From: DASSUW01 sp963844405
Lineage (GTDB): Bacteria > Actinomycetota > Thermoleophilia > Solirubrobacterales > Solirubrobacteraceae
Length of the DNA: 64,000 bases
Direction of reading: 5' to 3'
Assembly (NCBI GenBank): GCA_963844405.1
Contig: CAWJNZ010000002.1
Span: forward strand, 13,317-77,316
In this document: positions 23,474 to 32,173 of the stretch, one piece after another
Position numbering within the stretch: the stretch's first letter is position 1
Layout of the letters: the number at the start of each line of letters is the position of its first letter
Position numbers and translations under genes: made by a program
Notes under the pieces: model-generated
Told to the model about the DNA's origin: nothing
Seen by the model: the letters and a program-made list of their open reading frames with translations, nothing else
The model's database searches: none

Positions 23474-24853
23474 CTACGGGCGCACGGTGAACGCCGAGCC
23501 GTCGATCGTGCTCGCCGCGACCGCGTAGAGCGCCCCCGACGAGGTGGCGACGACCACCGCGTCGGCGGAGCCCGCGGCCTCGCACGACACGGATGTCACG
23601 GTGCCGAGGGCGCTCGTGTCGATCCGCGACACGCGGGTGCGGGCCTCGTCGGTGACGAAGAGCTGCTGCGCCACCTCGCGCCGATCCGCCATGGAGGCGA
23701 AGAGGATCCGGCCTGACGGCAGCATGCACGTCCTCAGGGCGCCGAACCGCGTCCTGACCATGGGCCCGAGGCGCGTGAAGCGCAGCGTCCGCGGGTTGAA
23801 GCTCACCGCCGTGCCGTTCGAGCCCGCGAACACCAGCGCGGGTGCGAACGGGCTCCAGCGCGAGAGCGGCATGCCTTCGAAGATCCGAAACCCGCCGTAC
23901 CCGCCCGGACGCGGGCGGAAGGCGCGGCTGTAGCGACCGGTCCGGGTGTTGATCAGGGTCGCTTCGCGCACATCGAACCGGGTGATGACCTGCTCGCCGT
24001 CCGGGCTGACCGCGTCGAGGCCGATGCCGTGGTCGCGCGTGCCACCCGGCAGGGAGAACCGAGGGGTGGACGGGCCGCCGACGGTCACGCCGACGTTGGT
24101 GAACTTGTGCGGGGCCCTGCGGGCGCGGATGACCATCATGGTCGCGGTGCCGGCGTCGGACGCGACGCACTCGGGTCCGAGCGAGGTCACGTTGGTCGAC
24201 AGACGCGAGCGCCGCACCTTCAACCCGGCGCGCGGATCGACCACCGTCACCTCGGATGTCCACTGCGACTTCGAGCGGCGCACCGGCGTGCAGAGTGCGA
24301 ACACGCGGCCGCTCTGCGAAACCGGCCATGTGGCGTAGCCGCTGCGGCTCTGCGCCACGACGTCCGTCGTCGTCGCCCCGGGCGCGGCGGACAGGATCAC
24401 CCGCGGTCGGTCGACCCTGCCGTCGCGACACCGCCCCAGGCGGATGAGCACCCGTCCGTCGTCGGCCACCGTCAGCCCGTCGATGCCGTACCGGGCGTAC
24501 CGCGCCGGAAGCTGCAGCTCGCGCGCGCCGCCGACGGCGTCGCTCGTCGCCGCGCGGATGCGGGGACGGCACGATCGCGTGCTCCACACGAGGTGCCTGC
24601 CCGACGGCGACTGGCTCGCCTGCCGCAGCGCCGCGCCGGGAAGCTCCACCACCGCACCGGTCGTCGTGTCCACCGACACGGCGGCCCGGCCGGTTGAGAG
24701 GAGGACCCGCCCCGCGTCCGCCGACACGCCGGCGATGCCGTCGAGCGGATCCGCGCCGGCCGGCACGTCCGCGACCTTGCGTGCCTCGCCGGCGGTCGCA
24801 GCGGCGGGGAACAGAGCGAGAGAGAAGAGTCCGAGCGCGAGCCACCGAAGCAT
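23474..24853 (-). CDS. Secreted WD40/beta-propeller-like protein, unknown function
   Basis: The 459-residue protein starts with a signal peptide (LRWLALGLFSLALFPAAATAG). Repeated strand-rich blade-like segments follow: AGVSADAGRVLLSTGRAAV, QASQSPSGRHLVWST, GLTVADDGRVLIRLG, LDAVSPDGEQVITRF and VTSVSCEAAGSADAVVVAT. SPSG/SPDG/ADDG turns are typical of TolB-like propellers. Six scattered Cys could form disulfides outside the membrane. No catalytic motif is seen. It converges with ctaB with 4 bp between stops and no terminator. Function is unknown. Confidence 0.8.
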   Translation of the reverse strand: MLRWLALGLFSLALFPAAATAGEARKVADVPAGADPLDGIAGVSADAGRVLLSTGRAAVSVDTTTGAVVELPGAALRQASQSPSGRHLVWSTRSCRPRIRAATSDAVGGARELQLPARYARYGIDGLTVADDGRVLIRLGRCRDGRVDRPRVILSAAPGATTTDVVAQSRSGYATWPVSQSGRVFALCTPVRRSKSQWTSEVTVVDPRAGLKVRRSRLSTNVTSLGPECVASDAGTATMMVIRARRAPHKFTNVGVTVGGPSTPRFSLPGGTRDHGIGLDAVSPDGEQVITRFDVREATLINTRTGRYSRAFRPRPGGYGGFRIFEGMPLSRWSPFAPALVFAGSNGTAVSFNPRTLRFTRLGPMVRTRFGALRTCMLPSGRILFASMADRREVAQQLFVTDEARTRVSRIDTSALGTVTSVSCEAAGSADAVVVATSSGALYAVAASTIDGSAFTVRP

Positions 24854-24939
24854 GACGCGCGATCCTAGGCACGACCTCGGTCCATCCCCACCCGGACATT
24901 CGTCCAGAAAGTTGGACCAAGGCGCCCCGGAACGACGAC

Positions 24940-24963
24940 GGCCGCGGGGCGAACCCCGCGGCC
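24940..24963 (-). terminator. Terminator hairpin downstream of MMPL gene
   Basis: On the minus strand GGCCGCGGGG-TTCG-CCCCGCGGCC is a perfect 10-bp stem closed by a stable UUCG tetraloop, 24 bp after the MMPL stop. No U-tract follows. Confidence 0.75.
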
Positions 24964-24986
24964 GGTCCAGCGAATCGTCGTAGCGC

Positions 24987-27200
24987 CTAGGCCGGGGCGA
25001 CCTCCGGCTCGTGCTCGAACTTCGGCAGCCAGTTCAGGCCCTTGGGCAGGTACCAGTTGCGCTTGCCGAGCAGCTTCATCGTGGCCGGCAGCAGGACCGC
25101 GCGCACGATGGTGGCGTCGATGAGGATGGCCGCGGCGAGGCCGACGCCCATCTGCTTCATGGTCTGGTCGGACCCGGTCGCGAACATCGCGAACGTGAAG
25201 ACCATGACCGCGGCGGCGCTGGTGATGATGCTCGCCGTGGACTTGATGCCGTGCGCCACGGCGTTGTCGGTGGACATCCCGCGGTCGACCGCCTCGCGCA
25301 CCCGGCTCAGCACGAAGACGTGGTAGTCCATCGAGAGGCCGAAGAGGATCACGAAGAGGAACAGCGGGAGCCAGGACGCGATGCCTCCGACCGACTCGAA
25401 GCCGAGCAGCTTCTCACCGTGGCCGTCCTGGAAGACGAGCTTCAGGATGCCGTAGGCCGCGCCGACCGAGAGCAGGTTGAGGATGATCGCCTTGATCGGC
25501 ACCACGATCGAGCGGAACGTGACCAGCAGCAGGATGAAGGCCAGGCTGAGCACGAACGCGAACACGATCGGGAGGTGGGACTTCATCGTGTCGAGGAAGT
25601 CCTTCGAGCCGGCGGTCATGCCGCCCACCGCGGTCTCGGTGCCGGCCACCTTGTTGATGGTGGAGGGCACGATGTCCTCGCGCAGCGTCTCGAGCGAGGC
25701 CTGCGAGGCCGCGTTGTTGCCGTCGCCGTCGATGGACATGGCCACCATGGCGACCGTCTTGTCGGGGCTGATCTCGACCGACGTCGGCTCGTGCAGCTTG
25801 CCGGTGGCGATCGCCCGCTCCTGGAGGTCGGCGATGCCGGCCTCGACCTGGGGCGAGGTGACGTCCTTGGCCTTGATGACGGCGACGGCCGGCACGCTGC
25901 CGCCCGGGAACGCGGCATCGATGCGGTCGTACGTCTGCATGATCGGCTCGTCGCGGGACATGCTCTCCATGCCCGGGTCCTTGAGGGTCATGCCGAGCGC
26001 CGGGATCGTCAGGGCGACCAGCAGGCCGCCGGCGAGGACCGCCGAGACCAGCGGGCGCTTGAGGACGCGGTCGAGGATCGCTCCCCACACGCGGGACTCG
26101 CCCTTGTTGCGGTGACGGCGCTTGAGGATGAACGGCAGGCGGCCCTTCTCGAGCCAGCCCTTCTGGCCGAGGTAGGACAGGATGGCGGGCAGGACGGTGA
26201 GCGAGCCGATGATGGCGACGCCGACGACGAGGATGCTGCCGATCCCGAAGGAGACGAAGATCGGGTTGCCCGAGAAGAACATGCCGCCCATCGCGGCCAT
26301 CACGGTGAGGCCGGAGATGAGCACGGCGCGGCCGGAGGTCGCCGCGGCGACGTCGAGCGCGTCGGCGGCGGACCGACCCTTGTCCTTCTCCTCCATCATC
26401 CGGCGCATGTAGAACATCGCGTAGTCGACGCCGACGGCGAGGCCGACGAGCATCACGACCTGCGCGACCGCGGGATGAAGGCCGGAGAGCTGGCTGACGG
26501 GCCCGAGCAGGCCGACGGTGGCGCCGACCGAGGTGAGGCCGAGCAGCAGCGGGACGCCGGCGGCGACGATGGCGCCGAAGGCGAGCAGCAGGATGATCAG
26601 CGTGGCCGCGAAGGACAGCTGCATGGACTTCGCCTCGTCGGCGGCCTCCTGCTTGGAGAGCGCGTGGCGCTCGGACGCGCCGCCGTACTCCTCGACGCGC
26701 AGCTCAGGATGGGACTTCTGGACGGCGGCGACGGCGGCGAGCGGCGCCTCGGCCGACTCGATCAGCTTCTCCTCGTCCTCTTCGACGTCGGGGAGGCTGA
26801 AGTTGACGACCACGGAGCGGCCGTCCTTGGAGACGGTGTCGGCGCGATCGGCCTTGTTCAGCGGGCTGTGGAGGTCGGTGACGCCGTCGATGCGCTCGAG
26901 GCGCTGTACGGTGTCCTTGACGGCCGCGGTCACCTGAGGATCGTCGGACTTGATCGAGCCCTTGCCCTGGATGAGGATCTGCTCGCCGACGCTCTCGGGG
27001 AAGTCGGCGGACTCCATCATCTGCATCGAGCGCTTGGACTCGCCGTTGGCCATGTCGGCCTGCGGCAGGTCGGCCATGCCGACGCTCCTGCCGGCGAAGG
27101 TGGCGAGCACGACGAAGAGGATCCATCCGAGGATGGCGGTCTTACGGTGCTGTGCGCTCCAGCGTCCAGCACGCGCAGCGAGATTTCGTGGGGAGGTCAT
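24987..27200 (-). CDS. MMPL-family RND transporter
   Basis: The 737-residue protein has two RND repeats of six helices. The first helix is TAILGWILFVVLATFAG, a large extracytoplasmic loop follows, then VGVDYAMFYMRRMMEE in helix 4 of repeat 1 and LSMDYHVFVLSRVREAVDRG in repeat 2. GxxxDY(A/H)xF is the proton-relay signature of MMPL. It probably exports lipids, glycolipids or drugs using the proton gradient. The ATG at 27200 is chosen because it precedes a short basic N-terminus; upstream frame is Arg/Pro-rich noise. It stands alone after rsbX with its own 3' hairpin. Confidence 0.92.
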   Translation of the reverse strand: MTSPRNLAARAGRWSAQHRKTAILGWILFVVLATFAGRSVGMADLPQADMANGESKRSMQMMESADFPESVGEQILIQGKGSIKSDDPQVTAAVKDTVQRLERIDGVTDLHSPLNKADRADTVSKDGRSVVVNFSLPDVEEDEEKLIESAEAPLAAVAAVQKSHPELRVEEYGGASERHALSKQEAADEAKSMQLSFAATLIILLLAFGAIVAAGVPLLLGLTSVGATVGLLGPVSQLSGLHPAVAQVVMLVGLAVGVDYAMFYMRRMMEEKDKGRSAADALDVAAATSGRAVLISGLTVMAAMGGMFFSGNPIFVSFGIGSILVVGVAIIGSLTVLPAILSYLGQKGWLEKGRLPFILKRRHRNKGESRVWGAILDRVLKRPLVSAVLAGGLLVALTIPALGMTLKDPGMESMSRDEPIMQTYDRIDAAFPGGSVPAVAVIKAKDVTSPQVEAGIADLQERAIATGKLHEPTSVEISPDKTVAMVAMSIDGDGNNAASQASLETLREDIVPSTINKVAGTETAVGGMTAGSKDFLDTMKSHLPIVFAFVLSLAFILLLVTFRSIVVPIKAIILNLLSVGAAYGILKLVFQDGHGEKLLGFESVGGIASWLPLFLFVILFGLSMDYHVFVLSRVREAVDRGMSTDNAVAHGIKSTASIITSAAAVMVFTFAMFATGSDQTMKQMGVGLAAAILIDATIVRAVLLPATMKLLGKRNWYLPKGLNWLPKFEHEPEVAPA

Positions 27201-27339
27201 GCCAGGGAATGTCCCAGCGCAGGGCTGCCCGTCCCAACAGGGCACCCTGCGTGCACGAGTGCGGCCTGGGGCCGAGCCCGGGTACGGCGATGGACGTGCG
27301 CGCGGTGCGGTCTGTGCCGCCCGCCGGTGCGGGTAGCAC

Positions 27340-27963
27340 CTAGCTCCGCGCGGGCGGCCCCAGGTAGCGCACCACGGCGGCGAGCGCATCGTCGGTCCCC
27401 TTGCCGTGCTTCGCGAGCACGCGCTCGGCCAGCTCCTGGGCGCCGACGCCCGAGGCCAGCGAGACCGAGAAGTCGGCGGTCACACCGTCGGTGGCGAGCA
27501 CCACCGCGTCGCCCGGCGCGAGCGGGACCGTGCCGAGCCGGACCTGCGGCAGGTTGTAGCCGACCACGCCGCCGAGGACGACCGGCGAGTCGTGGCGAGC
27601 GTCCACGCCCGCGCCGGCGCGCACGAAGCGCGCCTCGACGTTGCCGACCCCCGTCCACGTCATCGCGCGCCGCTCGAGGTCGAACCACGCAAGCGTCATC
27701 ACGGCGCCGCGCGTGCGCCGCAGCTCGGTGTGGCAGAGCTCGAGCAGCTCCTGCGGCTCGCGCTCGACCTCCCGGCGCAGCACCTCGGCCGCCGCCTCCG
27801 CGGCGTCGGCCGCCGGGTCACCGTGACCGAGGCCGTCGATCACCGCCACCAGGCCGCCGCGCGCGGACGGCGCGAACACCGCCAGGTCGCCGGAGCGACC
27901 CTCCCCCTCGTGCGCCAGCCCCGCCACGCCGCGCTCGAGCACAAGCGGCCAGGGCGCGCTCAT
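27340..27963 (-). CDS. rsbX: RsbX-like PP2C-type serine phosphatase
   Basis: A 207-residue SpoIIE/PP2C-fold protein. It has metal-binding aspartates in VAVIDGLGHGDPAADAA (about 39-55), TWTGVGNVEARF, and the C-terminal VVLATDGVTADFSV. It has no sensor domain and matches RsbX in size; RsbX dephosphorylates RsbS and RsbR to reset the stressosome. ATG 27963 overlaps the rsbT stop (ATGA). It is the last gene of the rsb operon. The precise target is by position and family. Confidence 0.85.
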   Translation of the reverse strand: MSAPWPLVLERGVAGLAHEGEGRSGDLAVFAPSARGGLVAVIDGLGHGDPAADAAEAAAEVLRREVEREPQELLELCHTELRRTRGAVMTLAWFDLERRAMTWTGVGNVEARFVRAGAGVDARHDSPVVLGGVVGYNLPQVRLGTVPLAPGDAVVLATDGVTADFSVSLASGVGAQELAERVLAKHGKGTDDALAAVVRYLGPPARS

Positions 27964-28388
27964 GCTGCCCGCGCGTTCTCCCGTTCCCACATGACGAGGG
28001 TCACCTTGGTCCCCCGCCCGGGTGCCGTCTCGATGTGGAACTCGTGGACCAGCCGGCGGGCCCCCGGCAGCCCGAGCCCCAGTCCCCCGCCGCTGGTGTA
28101 GCCGTCCTGCAGCGCCTGCTCGACGTTCTCGATGCCGGGCCCCTCGTCGCGCGCGATCACGCGGATGCCGCGCCGGCCGGCTTTGTCGCGGATGACGGCC
28201 AGCAGCACCTCGCCGCGCTTGGCGTACGTGGTGATGTTGCGCGCGACCTCCGAGATCGCGGTGGCCAGCAGGGTCTGGTCGGTGCTGGTGAGCTCGAGCC
28301 CCGAGGCCATCGCCCGCGCATGCTGCCGGGCGGTGACCACGTCGGCGTCGGATTCGATCGGGATCACCGACTCGTGGTCATCCGCCAC
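27960..28388 (-). CDS. rsbT: Stressosome switch kinase RsbT
   Basis: A 142-residue GHKL-fold serine kinase: N-box ATAISEVARNITTYAKRG (with the catalytic Glu-Asn pair), G1-box DEGPGIEN and G2-type loop GGGLGLGLPGARRL. RsbT phosphorylates RsbS/RsbR, leaves the stressosome under stress, and then activates the phosphatase RsbU. Gene position between rsbS and rsbX, with overlaps on both sides, is diagnostic. The start at 28388 overlaps rsbS by 11 bp. Confidence 0.93.
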   Translation of the reverse strand: MADDHESVIPIESDADVVTARQHARAMASGLELTSTDQTLLATAISEVARNITTYAKRGEVLLAVIRDKAGRRGIRVIARDEGPGIENVEQALQDGYTSGGGLGLGLPGARRLVHEFHIETAPGRGTKVTLVMWERENARAA

Positions 28389-28752
28389 CGTCGCCGGCCT
28401 CCTTCCAGGGCCGCGTCAGCAGCGCGAGCCCCTCCTCGAGGTCGAGGGCGGTGAGCACGTCCTCGAAGCTCATGCCGAGCTGCACCATCGCGAACGCGAC
28501 CTCCGGCTGGATGCCGACGATCACGGTCGTCGCGCCGCGCAGGCGCGTCATGCGGGCGATCCCCTGCAGCGAGCGCGACACGAACGAGTCCATCACGTCG
28601 AGCGCCGTGACGTCGACGATGATGCCGCGCGACCGGTGGCGCGTGACCTGCGCCATCACGTCGTCCTGCAGCTGCAGGACGTCCGAGTCGGTCAGGGCCG
28701 CCTGGATCGTGGCGATCAGGAACGGCCCCTGCTTGAGGATCGGGACGGCCAC
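28378..28752 (-). CDS. rsbS: Stressosome scaffold RsbS (STAS)
   Basis: The 124-residue single-domain STAS protein opens VAVPILKQGPFLIATIQAAL. It contains the phosphoacceptor region IIVDVTALDVMDSFVSRSL, where the Ser after MD is the RsbT target, and VIVGIQPEVAFAMVQLG. RsbS builds the stressosome core with RsbR and sequesters RsbT. GTG 28752 shares a G with the stop (TAG) of rsbR, a tight coupling. Confidence 0.93.
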   Translation of the reverse strand: MAVPILKQGPFLIATIQAALTDSDVLQLQDDVMAQVTRHRSRGIIVDVTALDVMDSFVSRSLQGIARMTRLRGATTVIVGIQPEVAFAMVQLGMSFEDVLTALDLEEGLALLTRPWKEAGDGGG

Positions 28753-29651
28753 TACTGCACGGTCGCGGCGTCGAGCGCCGGGGCCTCGAGCGAGACCTGG
28801 TAGCCGAGCAGGCGCTCGGCCTCCTCGATGCCGCCCTGGAGGTCGCCGACCGCGTTCACCTTGCCGAGCTCGACGCCGAGCGTGACCAGCGTCTGGGCGA
28901 TCTCCGGCGAGAGGCCGGTGATGATCACGCTGGCGCCCATCAGCCGCGAGGCGTCGACGGTCTGGACGAGGTGGTTGGCGACCGTCGAGTCGATCGTCGG
29001 GACGCCGGTGATGTCGATCACGACCACGCGCGCGCGGTTGGCGCGGATGCCGCGCAGGAGCTGCTCGGTGAGCTGACGCGCGCGCTGGCCGTCGAGCACG
29101 CCGATGATCGGGAGGATGAGGAGCCGCTCGCGGACCTGGAGGACCGGGGTCGAGAGCTCGCGGATCGCCTCCTGCTGCTGGCGGATGACGCGCTCGCGCT
29201 CCTGCACGAAGTTGATCGCCACCGTGTTGGTGATCCGGTTGGCGGCCGGCTCGTAGGCGTCGAGCACCTGGTTGAGGTAGTCGAAGTCGGTCTGGTACTT
29301 CTGGAACAGCGAGCGATTGAGCACGTCGCGCAGCAACAGCACGATGCCGAGCACCTCGTCGGTCTCGACGCCGCGAGGGATGATGCGCTCGGACAGGTTG
29401 CGCGCGTAGTCCTGGAGGGCCTCGACGGAGCCGGTCTCGAGCACCTCGACGTAGTTGTCGTACACCGACGTCGCCTCGGAGAAGATCTCCTCCTGGGTGA
29501 GGGCGGTCAGCAGGCGCGCCTCGCCGATCCTCCGTGCCCACTCCTGCCGCAGCTGCGTCCGGTTGTTGCGCAGGTGGGCGACCAGCTCGGTGAGCAGGCC
29601 GGCGTTCGCTTCCCTCTGTCCGTCCGTGCTCGCGTCCGTCGGTTCAGCCAT
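28752..29651 (-). CDS. rsbR: Stressosome sensor RsbR (N-terminal sensor plus STAS)
   Basis: The 299-residue protein has a four-helix N-terminal sensory domain (about 15-165; RSBRD-like, rich in Gln/Arg) and a linker helix. The C-terminal STAS domain holds VVIDITGVPTIDSTVANHLV with the phospho-Thr/Ser site, and VIITGLSPEIAQTLVTLGV. RsbR co-assembles with RsbS to form the stressosome and receives stress input. The N-terminus is helical, not the globin-like non-heme fold of RsbRA, so the cue cannot be inferred. It overlaps the upstream phosphatase by 8 bp. Confidence 0.9.
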   Translation of the reverse strand: MAEPTDASTDGQREANAGLLTELVAHLRNNRTQLRQEWARRIGEARLLTALTQEEIFSEATSVYDNYVEVLETGSVEALQDYARNLSERIIPRGVETDEVLGIVLLLRDVLNRSLFQKYQTDFDYLNQVLDAYEPAANRITNTVAINFVQERERVIRQQQEAIRELSTPVLQVRERLLILPIIGVLDGQRARQLTEQLLRGIRANRARVVVIDITGVPTIDSTVANHLVQTVDASRLMGASVIITGLSPEIAQTLVTLGVELGKVNAVGDLQGGIEEAERLLGYQVSLEAPALDAATVQ

Positions 29652-31122
29652 CGATGTCCTCCGTAGATGTGGCTCGGCGGGGAAGCATAGGTCCGTCGCC
29701 CCGCCGGGTGGGGCCCAGTGCCAGGATCGCCATGTCGTCGCGCAGCCGGCCCTCCGACGCGGCGAGCACCGCCGCCTCCACGCGGTCGGCGACCGCGTCG
29801 GGCGGGAGGCCGCCGCAGCCGGTCAGCAGCTCGGTCAGCTGGGCGAGCCCGAAGACCTCGCGGCGGCGCCGCCGCACCTCGGTGACGCCGTCGGTGTAGA
29901 GCAGCAGCACGTCGCCCTCGCGCAGCTCGACGGTGACGTCGTAGAGCTGCGGCTCGATGTCGGTGCCGAGCAGCGTGCCGAGCCGCCCGACCGGCTCGAC
30001 CTGGCCGTCCGGGTGGACGACGAGCGGCAGCGGGTGGCCGCCGCACGCGAGCTCGGCCTGGATGCGCCCCTCCTCGATGCGCAGGTGCGTCTGGGCGACC
30101 GTGCAGAAGCGGCCGTCGCTGCGCTGCTCGCGCAGGGCCTTGTGGAGCAGGGCGAGCACGCCGCTCGGCCGCCGCTCGTAGACGGCGCCGGCGCGCAGGG
30201 TGTGACGGGCGAGGGCGGTCACCGCCGCGGCGTCCGGGCCCTTGCCCTGGACGTCGCCGATCAGGGCGGCCCACGCTCCGTCGCCGGCCTCGAAGAGGTC
30301 GTAGAAGTCGCCGCCGAGCTCGACGCTCTCGCCGGCCGGCCGGAAGCGCACGGCCGCCGACAGGCCCGGCACGTCGGGCAGCCCGCCGGGACGCAGCGAG
30401 CGCTGGAGCGTCTGGGCGATCGTCCGCTCGCGCTCGTACAGCTGCGCGTTGGAGATCGCCACCGAGGCGAGCTGGGCGAGCTGGGTGAGCACCGTGTCGT
30501 CGCGCGCGCTGAACTCGCGCGAGGAGGCGTCGAGCACCTCGAGGACGCCGAGCTCGCGGCCGCGGCCGGTCAGCCGGGCGGTCACGCGCGCCGGCTGCGC
30601 GTCGCCCTCGGCGGGCAGCGGCGGCGACGTGGCGGTCAGCGGCCGCAGCCGCGGGTCGGGCGCGAAGATCGCCACCGTGGCGCGCTGGGCGGCGATCAGC
30701 GTGCGGGCGGCGTCGGCCGTGAGCTGGAGGATCTCCTCGACGGTCAGCGAGGAGTTGAGCGCCACCGAGGCGTCGGCCAGCGCGCGCAGCTGCTCGACGT
30801 GCTCGTGCTCGAGCCGCGCGACCTCCTGTACCTCGTGGTAGCCGCGGTGGACGCTCTCGAAGATCGACAGGCTCTCGCGCAGGAAGTCGGCCCCCGCCTG
30901 CAGCGTGTCGTCCGGCGGTCCGCTGCCGCCGGCGAGCGCCCGGCGGACGGCGGCGTGGTGGGCCTCGGCGAGATCGAGGACGCTCAGGTGGGCGGTGACC
31001 GCCTGGCGGCCGATGTCGTACGCCGCGCCGAGCTCGCGCTCGCCGCGGTCGGAGAGGTAGGCCGCGAAGGCTTCAGCGTAGGCCGCCGCCAGCTCGGGCG
31101 CGACGTTGGTCCCCTCCTTCAC
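29644..31122 (-). CDS. RsbU-type phosphatase: RsbU_N-GAF-PP2C
   Basis: A 492-residue protein in three parts. Residues 1-95 are helical with YLSDRGERELGAAYDIGRQA, the pattern of the RsbU N-terminal domain that binds RsbT. Residues about 110-250 form a GAF domain (ASVALNSSLTVEEILQL to LAQLASVAISNAQLYERE). Residues 255-480 are a SpoIIE/PP2C phosphatase (VELGGDFYDLFEAGDG, ALIGDVQGKGPDAAAV, ELACGGHPLP, LLLYTDGVTEVR). It would dephosphorylate an anti-anti-sigma factor when RsbT binds. The start at 31122 heads the five-gene operon. Confidence 0.92.
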   Translation of the reverse strand: MKEGTNVAPELAAAYAEAFAAYLSDRGERELGAAYDIGRQAVTAHLSVLDLAEAHHAAVRRALAGGSGPPDDTLQAGADFLRESLSIFESVHRGYHEVQEVARLEHEHVEQLRALADASVALNSSLTVEEILQLTADAARTLIAAQRATVAIFAPDPRLRPLTATSPPLPAEGDAQPARVTARLTGRGRELGVLEVLDASSREFSARDDTVLTQLAQLASVAISNAQLYERERTIAQTLQRSLRPGGLPDVPGLSAAVRFRPAGESVELGGDFYDLFEAGDGAWAALIGDVQGKGPDAAAVTALARHTLRAGAVYERRPSGVLALLHKALREQRSDGRFCTVAQTHLRIEEGRIQAELACGGHPLPLVVHPDGQVEPVGRLGTLLGTDIEPQLYDVTVELREGDVLLLYTDGVTEVRRRRREVFGLAQLTELLTGCGGLPPDAVADRVEAAVLAASEGRLRDDMAILALGPTRRGDGPMLPRRATSTEDIDG

Positions 31123-31146
31123 GCGGCGAAGCCTACGGGTGAGCGC

Positions 31147-31386
31147 CTAATGGTGCGAGTGGTCGAGCGGCAGCTCGGAGATGTCCCGCTTGACGTCACG
31201 CACCCAACGCACCGCCGTGAAGAGGAATACGAGCATCGCGACGCCGACGACCCACCACGAGATCGTGATCGAGACGATCGCGATGGCGAGCGCGGCGGCG
31301 TTGATCAGCGGCAGCGCGCTCGGCGCCGGCATGTGGACCTCCTCGCCGACCGGCGGCGCGCCGGTGTGCTCCTCGGACACGCTCAT
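31147..31386 (-). CDS. Two-helix membrane protein, probable oxidase accessory (79 aa)
   Basis: A 79-residue protein with a soluble N-terminus, two closely spaced helices (LINAAALAIAIVSITISWW and VGVAMLVFLFTAVRWV) and a His-containing tail ending DHSHH. The size and topology are those of cytochrome-oxidase subunit IV-type proteins. It is coupled by ATGA to a 36-residue membrane peptide and diverges from the caa3 operon, which supports an oxidase role, but no family is certain. Confidence 0.7.
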   Translation of the reverse strand: MSVSEEHTGAPPVGEEVHMPAPSALPLINAAALAIAIVSITISWWVVGVAMLVFLFTAVRWVRDVKRDISELPLDHSHH

Positions 31387-31493
31387 GCGACGTAGAGGAG
31401 AGCGGCGACGAAGGTCAGCGCGAACATCAGGAGGCCGATCACCGAGGTGATCAGCGCGGTCCGGAGGTTGCGGCGCGCGAGACGGCGGTCCAT
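31383..31493 (-). CDS. Single-pass membrane peptide (36 aa)
   Basis: From ATG 31493 the frame encodes a basic N-terminus (MDRRLARRNLRTAL) and one helix (ITSVIGLLMFALTFVAALL), and ends at 31383. It overlaps the ATG of the next gene (ATGA). It mirrors the 35-residue peptide at 36589-36696 in having a single TM helix and coupling to oxidase genes. It may be a small oxidase subunit; upstream frame extension would cross repeats and is rejected. Confidence 0.55.
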   Translation of the reverse strand: MDRRLARRNLRTALITSVIGLLMFALTFVAALLYVA

Positions 31494-31722
31494 GGTGCGG
31501 ATTCTAATCAAGGCGCTCGCCCGAGCTTGCGAGGGCGAGTAAGCCGCATGCCGCATCTCGCACGAGCTTGCGAGTTCGCGTGAGCCGCACACCCATTTCC
31601 CGCGCGCGGGAAGGCTCGGGAAACGTTTGCAACGTTCGTCACAACGCTAACAAGGGGTTGCATAGCCGACACGATCCTGATCCGATCCGGGGTGCAGGGC
31701 CCGTTGGCACTCAGGCGACCAG
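31494..31722. repeat. Divergent promoter region with 32-bp direct repeats and a palindrome
   Basis: Two copies of a 32-bp unit, 31517-31548 and 31558-31589, share CGAGCTTGCGAG and AGCCGCA; each can fold. A perfect 16-bp palindrome TTCCCGCGCGCGGGAA lies at 31597-31612, AACGTTTGCAACGTT at 31622-31636, and GGTTGCATAG at 31656-31665. That last 10-mer recurs at 32129-32138 upstream of the caa3 operon. This is a good candidate for control sites of the AraC-type gene next to it. Confidence 0.55.
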
Positions 31723-32109
31723 ATGCAGCGACCCTCCACGATCCGACTTCGGGCGAGCCTTCTCGATGAGGCGAACCAGATCGTCGACCGCGATTACGCG
31801 TCCGAGCTCTCGCTCGACGACATCGCCCGCCGCGTCGCCTCGTCGCGGCGCCAGCTCCAGCGCGCGTACGCGGAGATCGGCAACACGACGTTCCGCGACC
31901 ACCTGACCGCGGTGCGGATGGAGCGCGCCGCCGAGCTGCTGGCCACCGGGATGTTCACCGTCCGCGAGGTCGCCCACCGCGTCGGCTACCGGCAGCCGGC
32001 GCAGTTCGCCAAGGCCTTCCGCCGCCGGCGCGGCGTGTCCCCCTCCGACTTCCGCGCCATGGGCGGATCGGTCGGGGGGATGACGAACGAATCGCGCGCA
32101 GCCGCCTAA
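31723..32109 (+). CDS. AraC-family helix-turn-helix regulator (HTH-only)
   Basis: A 128-residue protein made almost only of the AraC DNA-binding domain: first HTH LSLDDIARRVASSRRQLQRAYA, second HTH FTVREVAHRVGYRQPAQFAKAFRRRRGVSP. There is no sensory domain, as in SoxS/MarA-size regulators, so its level rather than a ligand may control it. It lies between divergent oxidase genes and directly upstream of caa3; GGTTGCATAG occurs before both this gene and coxB2, suggesting shared control. Confidence 0.88.
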   Translation: MQRPSTIRLRASLLDEANQIVDRDYASELSLDDIARRVASSRRQLQRAYAEIGNTTFRDHLTAVRMERAAELLATGMFTVREVAHRVGYRQPAQFAKAFRRRRGVSPSDFRAMGGSVGGMTNESRAAA

Positions 32110-32173
32110 GGGCGCATTCGATCTCCCCGGTTGCATAGGATGCCCCGTCCATGGGCCGCGAGGAGAGCTGCCG

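Noticed and set aside
25011..28454. 1147-residue plus-strand open frame across MMPL and rsb genes
   Set aside because: It is antisense to well-recognised MMPL, RsbX and RsbT sequences and has no domain of its own.
31517..31589. Two 32-bp direct repeats as the start of a CRISPR array
   Set aside because: There are only two copies, with a 9-bp gap, no uniform spacers and no cas genes nearby.
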